NCBI GenBank assembly: GCA_910588535.1
Contig: CAJUOO010000024.1
Location: 1-41,484 of the forward strand
DNA from: an uncultured Lachnospiraceae bacterium
GTDB taxonomy: Bacteria; Bacillota; Clostridia; Lachnospirales; Lachnospiraceae
Direction: 5' to 3'
Length of the DNA stretch: 41,484 bases
The notes under the pieces are model-generated. The model saw only the letters and a program-made list of their open reading frames with translations. It ran no database searches and was not told where the DNA came from. Below are positions 33,798 to 41,442 of the stretch, piece after piece (positions within the stretch are counted from its first letter, which is position 1; the number at the start of each line of letters is the position of its first letter). The translations under genes were made by a program, and so were the position numbers.

Positions 33798-34858
33798 CAG
33801 GGGAATTATATGAGAAAAATAGATATTTTCATGAGGATATCAGGGATATTTGTAAAGTGAATTTTATTCCTTGGGAGCAGCTAGCCGAAAGCTCTATTTT
33901 GATCACTGGAAGTACAGGATTAATTGGTTCTATGTTGGTTGGAACATTAGTGTACCTGAATAAAATAAAACATATCAATAGCTCCATTTTCTGTCTGGTA
34001 AGAAATGAGAAAAGGGCAAAAGAAAAATTAAGGAGTATGTCAATTGATATAGAAGATATTTGTTTTTTGGAGGGATGTGTAGAACATTTACCGCAGATAA
34101 ATGATACCATTGATTTTATTATACATGGCGCGAGCCGAACATCCAGCAGGGAATTTATTACAAATCCGGTAGAGGTTATCGAGACATCAGTAATTGGTAC
34201 AAAGAATTTACTAAATTTTGCCAAGGAAAAAGGGGTAAAAAGACTACTTTATATGTCTAGCATGGAGGTATATGGATACCCACAACAAGGATGCCGTGTT
34301 ACTGAGAAGCATGCTGGAGCTTTAAGCCCACTGGAGATCAGGAATAGTTATCCTATCAGTAAACAGTTGTGTGAGGTTTTATGTTGTGCATTTTGCAGTG
34401 AGTATAATGTACCGACAAGTATTATAAGGTTGACACAGACGTTTGGTCCGGGCGTACATATCTGTGATAAGAGAATTTTTGCATATTTTGCAAGATGTGT
34501 AAAGAATAGAGAAGATATTATTTTAAGAACAATGGGTGATACAAAAAGAAGCTATTTGTACATTGCAGATGCTGTGACGGCAATTTTTACTGTACTTTTT
34601 AAAGGAGCGGATGGTCAGGCATATAATGCGGCAAATGAAAGAACATTTTGCTCTATTTATGAGATGGCAGAGCTTGTGGCGGTAGATAACGATATACAGT
34701 TAAAAATTGAATTAGACAATAATGTCGATCGCGGATACGCCAATACTCTATATATGGATCTTGATACAACACTTCTTCAATCGATAGGATGGAAGATGAT
34801 TGGGGAAGGATATAGCTTGAGAGAGATGTATAGAAGGATGATAGCTGATATAGAATAA
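33794..34858 (+). CDS. Extended SDR: NAD-dependent epimerase/dehydratase
   Basis: A 354-residue extended short-chain dehydrogenase. About 30 residues precede the Rossmann fold (SSILITGSTGLIGSMLVG, a GxxGxxG motif). The active site is in LLYMSSMEVYG and YPISK (Tyr-x-x-x-Lys). The ATG at 33794 overlaps the stop of the preceding pseudogene as ATGA, with GAGGGG about 11 bases upstream; this is better than the TTG at 33785. Substrate not determinable; candidates are a nucleotide-sugar 4-epimerase or dehydratase, or, given two cytidylyltransferases in the locus, a reductase acting on a CDP-linked or phosphorylated sugar on the way to a polyol. Confidence 0.88.
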   Translation: MTGELYEKNRYFHEDIRDICKVNFIPWEQLAESSILITGSTGLIGSMLVGTLVYLNKIKHINSSIFCLVRNEKRAKEKLRSMSIDIEDICFLEGCVEHLPQINDTIDFIIHGASRTSSREFITNPVEVIETSVIGTKNLLNFAKEKGVKRLLYMSSMEVYGYPQQGCRVTEKHAGALSPLEIRNSYPISKQLCEVLCCAFCSEYNVPTSIIRLTQTFGPGVHICDKRIFAYFARCVKNREDIILRTMGDTKRSYLYIADAVTAIFTVLFKGADGQAYNAANERTFCSIYEMAELVAVDNDIQLKIELDNNVDRGYANTLYMDLDTTLLQSIGWKMIGEGYSLREMYRRMIADIE

Positions 34859-34900
34859 CTCTGCTGATAAAACAGTATTTATTACATAAAGCGAAATAAT

Positions 34901-36385
34901 ATGAAAATAAGATATAGTGATATAAAAAAAATAATAGTTGATTTTTCTCAATATTATCAGGCAGCATCAGAGCTCTGGAAGGCAAGTATTTGTTATTTTT
35001 TGTGCAGCTTTTTACAAAAGGGAATCAGTGTACTGACGACACCAATATTTACTCGATTGTTGACAACAGAGGAATATGGAGAATATGTATTATTTACATC
35101 ATGGGCAGATGTATTAGGTATATTTATTACATTTGGATTAGCGACGTCAGTTTATCAAAAAAAGCTTGTTGAGATAGCAGAAGAAAAAGAGAGAGATATC
35201 TTTACATCATCATTGATCGGCTTGATGATGACATTGGCGGTAATTAGTTTTATTCTATATTATATTTTTCACAATCCACTAAATAGATGGTTGAATCTTA
35301 GCACAGATAGAATAATAGCGATATATATATCTTCAGTTGTGTCTGCTGGTTTTGGTTTTTGGGCTATGAGGCAACGAGTGGATTATAGGTATAAGAAGCT
35401 TATAATGCTAACCCTATTTATAACATTCTGTAAACCAATAGCAGGAATAGTTTGTATCTATTTATTTCCTGAATATAAGGTTTTGGCAAAGATATATAGT
35501 CTTGTTGTCGTGGAGGTAATAGGGTATATTAGTCTTTTGGTATTTCAGATAAGAAAAGGAAAGATAGTATATTGTAAAAAATATTGGAAGTATGCCCTTG
35601 CTTATGTGATACCATTAATTCCACATTATCTGTCACAGAGAGTTTTGAGCCAGTCCGATCGAATTATGATCAGCCATTTATCTGGTCCAGATGCTGCGGG
35701 AATATATGGGCTTGCTAACTCAGCGGGAATGATTCTTAATCTATTACTTGCACCTAGTGATTCTACGATTGCACCATGGATTTATAAAAAAATACATGAC
35801 AGAAATTATAACCGCATTTATCAATTTTCAATATATCCTATTCTGATTATGGCATTGATATGCCTAATTTTTATATCTGTGGCACCTGAGTTAATAAGAT
35901 TTTTTGCACCAGAATCATATTATGAAGGGAGCTATTTAATACCACCATTTGCTATTAGTACATATTTTATGTTAATTTATTGTTTTTTTATTTATTTTGA
36001 ATATTATTATGAGAAGACAGTATATGTAATGATTGCGACAGTAAGCAGCGCACTGCTGAATATTATATTAAATTATATATTTATAAAGTATGTTGGTTAT
36101 GAAGCGGCTGCATATACCTCTCTTTTTTGTTATATTGCCTGTGCATTTTTTCATTATCTAGTGATGAAGAAAATATGTAGAGAGAACGGAATATGTGAGC
36201 CAGTGTATAATACAAAAATTATAGTAGCAGTATCTGTGTTGTTAATGGGATCAGGGATCGCTATTACAGCATTTTATAATTATATATTATTAAGATATTT
36301 TATTATATTCTCTATAGCTACAGGGATAGTAATATTTAGAAAAAAGATATATGTGGTGATAAAGGATTGTATAGAGAAAATTTAG
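34901..36385 (+). CDS. Polysaccharide flippase (Wzx, MOP superfamily)
   Basis: A 494-residue membrane protein with about 12-14 helices, the size and profile of Wzx/MurJ-like flippases. The N-terminal segment FLQKGISVLTTPIFTRLL followed by EEYGEYVLF is the hallmark of the polysaccharide biosynthesis group, and the middle has YGLANSAGMILNLLL. It would carry lipid-linked repeat units across the membrane for the EpsG-type polymerase. A gap of 42 bases with no strong ribosome binding site precedes it. The gene is very A+T-rich, like its neighbours. Confidence 0.92.
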   Translation: MKIRYSDIKKIIVDFSQYYQAASELWKASICYFLCSFLQKGISVLTTPIFTRLLTTEEYGEYVLFTSWADVLGIFITFGLATSVYQKKLVEIAEEKERDIFTSSLIGLMMTLAVISFILYYIFHNPLNRWLNLSTDRIIAIYISSVVSAGFGFWAMRQRVDYRYKKLIMLTLFITFCKPIAGIVCIYLFPEYKVLAKIYSLVVVEVIGYISLLVFQIRKGKIVYCKKYWKYALAYVIPLIPHYLSQRVLSQSDRIMISHLSGPDAAGIYGLANSAGMILNLLLAPSDSTIAPWIYKKIHDRNYNRIYQFSIYPILIMALICLIFISVAPELIRFFAPESYYEGSYLIPPFAISTYFMLIYCFFIYFEYYYEKTVYVMIATVSSALLNIILNYIFIKYVGYEAAAYTSLFCYIACAFFHYLVMKKICRENGICEPVYNTKIIVAVSVLLMGSGIAITAFYNYILLRYFIIFSIATGIVIFRKKIYVVIKDCIEKI

Positions 36386-36394
36386 GAGACAGAT

Positions 36395-37552
36395 ATGGAT
36401 AATAGAAGAGATGTGGCGTTAGGACGACAGTTAATTAAAGATGGATATATTGCTGCTTTTTCTGCAAAATCCCCATCTATATTCTATATGCGGGGAGGTG
36501 TATATAATGAGAAAGGAGAACATATAAAACTGTCAGATCAGATCGGGGGGGGGTATATAGCACCACGCTCAATAGGGAATGACAGCATTGCGTCACAGAT
36601 AAGATTAGAGAAAGATAGGATAAATTTTATACATAAAAATGTATTTTATATTGGTGTATATGTAAGACAGTGGGGACATTTTTTGATCGATGTAGTGAAT
36701 AGATTATATGATTTAGAGATAGATAATTATTATTATGTATATTGTTCTAATATTGAAATAGAGGGAAACTATAGGAAATTTCTTGAATGTATTGGCATAA
36801 CTAAAGATAAGTTGATTCAAATTAAGGAAAATGAAATTGTGAAATTTGATAAAATATTGGTTCAGGAGGAAGGATTCGTTCCCGGTCTGTACTATACAGA
36901 AAAATTTAGGTCAATATATGAGGGAATTTGGATGAAAACGAAAAGAAATTTAGATTCACATTCTTTTTTAAATAAGAAGATTTATCTATCACGAAGGAAT
37001 TTTTCTGAAGCAAAATGGAAAGAGGCGGGTGAGGCTTCTATACAAAAATTTTTTGTGAAGAATGGATTTGAGGTATTCTATCCTGAACAACTTACATTGG
37101 AACAGCAGATAATTCTTTTTAATTACGCAGATCAGATTGCATTTATAAGTGGGACAATCGGTCATAATATTTTATTTTCATCGAGGAAAATGGATGGTAA
37201 TCCAACATTTATTGTATTAGAGAAAACATCGCTGACAAATAATTCTCAGATTATGATAGAAGAAATGATCTTTGGTGAGAAAAAGGAATCATTTGTGGTA
37301 CATATTCCTATCTATAAAGAAAATAAATGGATTAGGCCAAAATCCTATGGAGAGGGACCTTTTTTGTTATATGTGACAGATGAACTGAGTAATTATTTTA
37401 ATACGCAGAAGGTTAATCAAATCTTTCATATAAATTATTTTTCGTATTGCAGTATGCTGTTGCGCAGTAAAATAAGACAGATAGTACGAAAAGTATATTA
37501 TATGCCTATTGTTAATAAATTGGCATCACCATTGATAAATAAAGTAAAATAA
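36395..37552 (+). CDS. Family 61 glycosyltransferase (DUF563)
   Basis: A 385-residue protein of the GT61 group. Typical segments are VYVRQWGHFLIDVVNRLY (the conserved H-F-x-x-D region), NKKIYLSRRNF, and FEVFYPEQLTLEQQIILFNYA followed by IAFISGTIGHNILFS. The enzyme would transfer a pentose or hexose to the repeat unit; bacterial members are poorly characterised. AGGAGA precedes the ATG nine bases after the flippase stop. A run of nine G at 36545-36553 lies at codons 51-53. Loss or gain of one G would truncate the protein near residue 55, so expression could be switched by slippage. Confidence 0.83.
   Translation: MDNRRDVALGRQLIKDGYIAAFSAKSPSIFYMRGGVYNEKGEHIKLSDQIGGGYIAPRSIGNDSIASQIRLEKDRINFIHKNVFYIGVYVRQWGHFLIDVVNRLYDLEIDNYYYVYCSNIEIEGNYRKFLECIGITKDKLIQIKENEIVKFDKILVQEEGFVPGLYYTEKFRSIYEGIWMKTKRNLDSHSFLNKKIYLSRRNFSEAKWKEAGEASIQKFFVKNGFEVFYPEQLTLEQQIILFNYADQIAFISGTIGHNILFSSRKMDGNPTFIVLEKTSLTNNSQIMIEEMIFGEKKESFVVHIPIYKENKWIRPKSYGEGPFLLYVTDELSNYFNTQKVNQIFHINYFSYCSMLLRSKIRQIVRKVYYMPIVNKLASPLINKVK
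36545..36553 (+). repeat. Nine-G homopolymer inside the GT61 gene
   Basis: GGGGGGGGG encodes three glycines. It is the longest G run in an otherwise very A+T-rich locus, in a gene for a surface-glycan enzyme, which is the usual setting of slipped-strand phase variation. Here the gene is in the open (on) frame. Confidence 0.6.
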
Positions 37553-37560
37553 AAATTTCA

Positions 37561-37606
37561 CATCCTGATTTGTATGCCTGCTAAAGCAGGCGGATAAGAG
37601 TTGGGG
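37561..37606 (+). repeat. Small hairpin element, copy 1
   Basis: CATCCTGATTTGTAT leads to the perfect hairpin GCCTGC-TAAA-GCAGGC (37576-37591) and then GGATAAGAGTTGGGG. It lies between the GT61 gene and the polyol-phosphate transferase gene. The same element, with compensating stem changes, precedes the licCA gene (38807-38851). No T-tract follows, so it is not a typical terminator. A small regulatory or processing element in the mRNA is possible. Confidence 0.65.
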
Positions 37607-37624
37607 TGGGAAATAGGTAGGTAA

Positions 37625-38806
37625 GTGTGTGGATTTGGAGATAGTAAGAGGATGGCAAGGTGGAAAAGAAAAATTTTATCGAAAGGAATCACAATTATTT
37701 TTTATATTTTACGAATTTTTCCAATTAAGAAAAATAAAATTGTGTTTTCTAATTTCGACGGAAAGGGATATGGAGATAATCCAAAATATATTTATAAAGA
37801 ATTAAAAAAGATAAAAGAGATAGATGCTGTATGGTTAATTAGCGATGAGAGATATAAAGAAGGGTTTCCGTCTGATATAAGAATCGTTCGGAATCGCTCG
37901 ATTTGGAAGTTTTATGAGTTGGCAACAGCAAGAGTGTGGGTTGACAATTGTAGAAAAAGTGCATATGTAAGAAAGAGAAAACATCAATATTATATTATGA
38001 CATGGCATGCGGGGCTATGTATAAAAAAGGTGGAAAAGGATGCAGAGGAAGTTTTGGACAAAGATTATATTGCTTCAGCGAAACGAGATTCTAAGAGAAT
38101 AGATCTAATGATCTCGAATTGCAAGTGGTGTACAGAGCTATATAGAAGATCCTTTTGGTATACAGGTGAAATTCTTGAAGGTGGTACTCCGAGAAATGAT
38201 ATTTTTTTCTATACAGATTATAGAAGAGAACAAGAGATAAGAAAGTATTTTGGTGTAGAAGAGGAGACGAAATTGGTTATCTATGCACCTACTTTTCGTA
38301 GAGATTTTTCAATGGATGGGTATCATCTGGATATTCAAAATACGTTGAAAAGCTTGGAACAGAGATTTCTTGGAAAGTGGAAGCTATTTTTGAGATTACA
38401 CCCAAGCATGAGACAACATATGCGACTAGAGGAAAAGATAAGTTCTTTTGTAATTGATGTTTCTGAATACGGAGATATCTATGAGCTGTTAGCAATGTGC
38501 GATATACTGATTACAGATTATTCATCCATTTCGTTTGATTTCGCAAATAGCAGAAAGCCAGTATTTCTATATGCGACAGATATGGAGGCTTATAATAAAG
38601 ATCGAGGGACCTATTTTGATTTGAAGAGGCTTCCTTTTCCTTTTGCTGATAGCAATCGAGGTCTTGAGAATACTATTATAAATTTTGACACAAATGAATA
38701 TTTAGAAAAATTAGAGAGTTTTTTCTCCAAGGTTTATCTTTGGGAATCGGGATATGCCTCAAAAAATATAGCAGATAAGATTGTTGAATATTTAAACGGG
38801 AGATAA
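37625..38806 (+). CDS. CDP-glycerol/polyol-phosphate transferase, TagF/TarL-like
   Basis: A 393-residue peripheral membrane enzyme of the CDP-glycerol glycerophosphotransferase family (GT-B fold). Family features: FSNFDGKGYGDNPKYIYKEL, the catalytic-His region YIMTWHAGLCIKK, GTPRNDIFF, and LRLHPSM followed by LLAMCDILITDYSSISFDF. It transfers glycerol-phosphate, ribitol-phosphate or a related polyol-phosphate from its CDP form, as in teichoic acids; the length is that of one catalytic domain. The GTG at 37625 is used here but its ribosome binding site is weak, and an ATG at 37652 is possible. The two IspD/TarI-like enzymes of the locus may supply its donor. Confidence 0.88.
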   Translation: MCGFGDSKRMARWKRKILSKGITIIFYILRIFPIKKNKIVFSNFDGKGYGDNPKYIYKELKKIKEIDAVWLISDERYKEGFPSDIRIVRNRSIWKFYELATARVWVDNCRKSAYVRKRKHQYYIMTWHAGLCIKKVEKDAEEVLDKDYIASAKRDSKRIDLMISNCKWCTELYRRSFWYTGEILEGGTPRNDIFFYTDYRREQEIRKYFGVEEETKLVIYAPTFRRDFSMDGYHLDIQNTLKSLEQRFLGKWKLFLRLHPSMRQHMRLEEKISSFVIDVSEYGDIYELLAMCDILITDYSSISFDFANSRKPVFLYATDMEAYNKDRGTYFDLKRLPFPFADSNRGLENTIINFDTNEYLEKLESFFSKVYLWESGYASKNIADKIVEYLNGR

Positions 38807-38851
38807 CATCCTGATTGATACGTCCGTTAAAGCGGGCAGATGGGAGTTAGA
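38807..38851 (+). repeat. Small hairpin element, copy 2
   Basis: CATCCTGATTGATAC is followed by the hairpin GTCCGT-TAAA-GCGGGC (38822-38837), then AGATGGGAGTTAGA, whose GGGAG is the ribosome binding site of licCA. Relative to copy 1 the loop and flanks are kept while the stem changed on both sides, with G-U pairs preserving the fold. Confidence 0.65.
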
Positions 38852-40498
38852 ATGAAAAATGCAATTATACTTGCTGCTGGAAAATCAAACCGTTTTGCTC
38901 CTTTTACATATGAAAAGCCTAAAGGGCTATTTCGAGTTAGAGGAGAAATATTGATTGAGCGCCAGATAGTTCAACTGCAAAAGGCAGGTATCTATGAAAT
39001 ATATATTGTAGTTGGTTATATGAAAGAGAAATTTTTTTATCTGGAACAAAAATATGGTGTCCATTTGATAGTAAATAATGAATTTGGTACAAAGGGAAAT
39101 TTATATTCGTTGTATCAGGCGAGAACATATTTAGGCAATACGTATATTTGCTGTGCCGATCATTATTTTTGCAGAAATCCTTTTTTGGATGACGAGAATA
39201 TGGAAAATATTTCATATCGTGCCTGCATCTATTATTCAGGAAAGTTTCGGGAATTTGCCGTAGAATGTTCTGATGCAAATGTGATAACAGATTTTGTGAT
39301 AGGCGGTTTCGATTCTTATGCGATGGTCGGACATGCCTATGTTAATCAGAGATTTAGTACTTTATTTTGTGACTATATGGAAAATGAAATCAATGATTTT
39401 GGTGTGGCTTCCATGTTTTGGGAGGAATTTTATGCAAAGCACCAGAAGAATCTGACTTTTTATAAGAAAGAATATTGTGCGGGAGATATTTTAGAATTTG
39501 AAAGTATCGAGGATCTGAGAGAGTTTGATTCAGAGTTTTTGATTAATGTAGATTCAGAAATTATTGAAAATATAACGAAAACGTTGCATTGTGATCCCAA
39601 TGCTATCACAAATATAGCGGTTATCAATGCTGGTCTTACAAATGTATCATTTGCTTTTGAGGTAGATAAGATAAAATATGTATATCGGCATCCCGGCGGG
39701 ACGGCGGGAAATTTAATTGACCGAAAAACAGAGTATTTTGCTCAGATGGCAGCAAGGGAAAAAGGAATAGACAAGTCTGTGATTGATATGGACTTGGATG
39801 GCTGGAAGATAAGTTATTTTGTGGAGGGGGCAAGGAATTGTGATTTTGAAAATGGATTTGATCATTCCTTGACCGCTGATGAACAGCTTATAAAAGCAAT
39901 GGAGTATTTGCACAGATTACATAAAACGAAGGTGACAGAGTATGATAATGTAAAGATATTTGATAATATTGCAGAGGGCAAAAAATTGATGAAGATTGCT
40001 TCCAGCACAAAGGGACATCTACACAAGGAATTTGCAGATATTATTGAAAAGGTGGAAAGGTTGTACAAAGAGATTAAGGAGGATGCAGCTAGGCTTGGAT
40101 ATGGATTGGTACTCTGCCATAATGATACATACGAACCGAATTATTTGATTGATAGGGAGAGAGAAATTTATCTTATTGATTGGGAATATGCCGGGATGAA
40201 TTATGGAGCGAATGATATAGGTTGTATTTTATGTAGATATAACTGGTCAGAGGAACAGGTTGAGCGATATTTAAGAATGTATATCGGGCATGATCTGGAT
40301 GAGGACGAGAGAAGATTTTATTATGGGTTTATACCAATCAGTGCATTTTATTGGTTTTGCTGGGGGCTGTATAAAGGTTCCGTTGGAGATGATGACAGCT
40401 TTTTTTTCCTGCCAAGCTACAGAAATTTAATTCGATATCTAGATGATGCTCTGGAGAGCTATGGAATAAATAAGAAAAATGGAGATGTGGGGGATTGA
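38852..40498 (+). CDS. licCA: Fused choline-phosphate cytidylyltransferase / choline kinase
   Basis: A 548-residue fusion. The N-terminal part (about 1-230) is a sugar/choline-phosphate nucleotidyltransferase: AIILAAGKSNRFAPF, EKPKGLFRVRGE, and the metal-binding CCADHYF region. The C-terminal part (about 245-548) is a choline/ethanolamine kinase: INAGLTNVSFAFEV, YRHPGG for ATP binding, the catalytic loop CHNDTYEPNYL with Asp 425, and LIDWEYAG with Asp 443. Together they would turn choline into phosphocholine and CDP-choline; the LicD gene in this locus would use it. Such LicC-LicA fusions are known, for example in Treponema denticola. The ATG at 38852 follows GGGAG by five bases. No choline transporter (LicB) is nearby. 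Ethanolamine is an alternative substrate. Confidence 0.9.
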   Translation: MKNAIILAAGKSNRFAPFTYEKPKGLFRVRGEILIERQIVQLQKAGIYEIYIVVGYMKEKFFYLEQKYGVHLIVNNEFGTKGNLYSLYQARTYLGNTYICCADHYFCRNPFLDDENMENISYRACIYYSGKFREFAVECSDANVITDFVIGGFDSYAMVGHAYVNQRFSTLFCDYMENEINDFGVASMFWEEFYAKHQKNLTFYKKEYCAGDILEFESIEDLREFDSEFLINVDSEIIENITKTLHCDPNAITNIAVINAGLTNVSFAFEVDKIKYVYRHPGGTAGNLIDRKTEYFAQMAAREKGIDKSVIDMDLDGWKISYFVEGARNCDFENGFDHSLTADEQLIKAMEYLHRLHKTKVTEYDNVKIFDNIAEGKKLMKIASSTKGHLHKEFADIIEKVERLYKEIKEDAARLGYGLVLCHNDTYEPNYLIDREREIYLIDWEYAGMNYGANDIGCILCRYNWSEEQVERYLRMYIGHDLDEDERRFYYGFIPISAFYWFCWGLYKGSVGDDDSFFFLPSYRNLIRYLDDALESYGINKKNGDVGD

Positions 40499-40499
40499 T

Positions 40500-41255
40500 T
40501 TGGTAGTGGCTATGATATTGGCTGGCGGAGTGGGTTCTCGTGTGGGAGCGGACAGACCAAAACAATTTGTGAAGGTTTTGGGGAAGCCAGTGTTGGTGTA
40601 TACAATAGAAATTTTTCAGAACCATCCCGACGTAGATGTTATTGAGGTAGTCTGCCATAAGGAGTGGAAGAATTATCTTAGAGATCTTATTGAGAAATAT
40701 AATCTGACAAAAGTTTTGTGGATAGTAGATGGAGGAGAAAGATTTCAGGAATCTGTTATAAATGGATTAAAGCATTTGAAGGATAATACAGAAATTGATT
40801 GGAATAGCACGGTACTCGTGCACTATGGTGCGGCACCTTTTACAAGTGATAGGATTGTCACAGATTGCATAAAGGTGACAGAGAAATGGGGTTCGGCATG
40901 TTCGACCACACCTTGTTATCAGCTAATGGGATCGAATGATCGAGCAGATTCTTTGCACGAAGCAGATAAAAAAGTGCCAATCAGCAAGAACTGGGTGGAC
41001 AGAGATCGGTATATACAGATTGCATGTCCACAAGGGTATAAGCTAAATTATCTAGCATCCATCTATCACCGGGCGGAAGAAAAAGGGCTGCTTGATAGAG
41101 TGGAGCCACATACGACATCATTGGCATATGAATTGGGTGATGTTCTTTATCAGTCCTATGGGGATCAGACAAATATAAAGATAACTACAAAAGAAGATAT
41201 TGAGCTATTTGAAGGATATGTATATAGGAAATGGATGCAAGAAAATAAGAAATAA
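40500..41255 (+). CDS. Divergent IspD/TarI-like cytidylyltransferase
   Basis: A protein of about 252 residues, paralogous to the enzyme at 31146. The CTP loop (AMILAGGVGSRVG, RPKQF) and the C-terminal GDQTNIKITTKED are kept. The central motif is VHYGAAPFT instead of V-H-D-x-x-R-P: Tyr 109 replaces the metal-binding Asp, and Ala replaces the Arg. The segment after it (TPCYQLMGSNDRADSLHEAD, VDRDRYIQIACPQGY) is also unlike standard IspD. It is either a cytidylyltransferase with altered substrate or an inactive or regulatory paralogue. TTG at 40500 is proposed as the start, six bases after GGGGG and directly after the licCA stop. An ATG at 40479 inside licCA lacks a ribosome binding site. Confidence 0.75.
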   Translation: MVVAMILAGGVGSRVGADRPKQFVKVLGKPVLVYTIEIFQNHPDVDVIEVVCHKEWKNYLRDLIEKYNLTKVLWIVDGGERFQESVINGLKHLKDNTEIDWNSTVLVHYGAAPFTSDRIVTDCIKVTEKWGSACSTTPCYQLMGSNDRADSLHEADKKVPISKNWVDRDRYIQIACPQGYKLNYLASIYHRAEEKGLLDRVEPHTTSLAYELGDVLYQSYGDQTNIKITTKEDIELFEGYVYRKWMQENKK

Positions 41256-41319
41256 AAATGAAAATTATTGTAAATAGAAAATAATTAAATTAGGAATGGA
41301 CCATAAAAATGGCGCACAG

Positions 41320-41350
41320 TTCTTCACTCCGTTCTCGCTCAGTGAAAAAC
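41320..41350 (+). repeat. Decayed core of the structured repeat
   Basis: The stretch from CACTCCGTTCTCGCT to CAGTGAAAAAC resembles the core of copies A and B (CTCCGTCACCCCGCT ... CGCTTAGTGAAAAAC) with bases missing, and has no pairing partner downstream. It is preceded by GCGCACAGTTCT, similar to GTGCACAGTTCT at 22200-22211. The surrounding 41256-41442 is A+T-rich and shows no gene or clear terminator. Confidence 0.4.
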
Positions 41351-41371
41351 AAATGTGATAATTGATATAAA

Positions 41372-41421
41372 GAGGCTGTTGCATTAAGAAAAACATATAC
41401 AAGATATTATAACATCTTGTA
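41372..41421 (+). repeat. Repeat with GAGGCTGTTGCA end and 24-bp palindrome
   Basis: GAGGCTGTTGCATTAAGA (41372-41389) is followed by the near-perfect palindrome TACAAGATATTATAAC...TCTTGTA (41398-41421). The same blocks occur at the window start on the opposite strand. It could be a mobile-element end or a small hairpin repeat; no transposase is visible. Confidence 0.45.
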
Positions 41422-41442
41422 AATGTTAGACTTTATCTGTTG

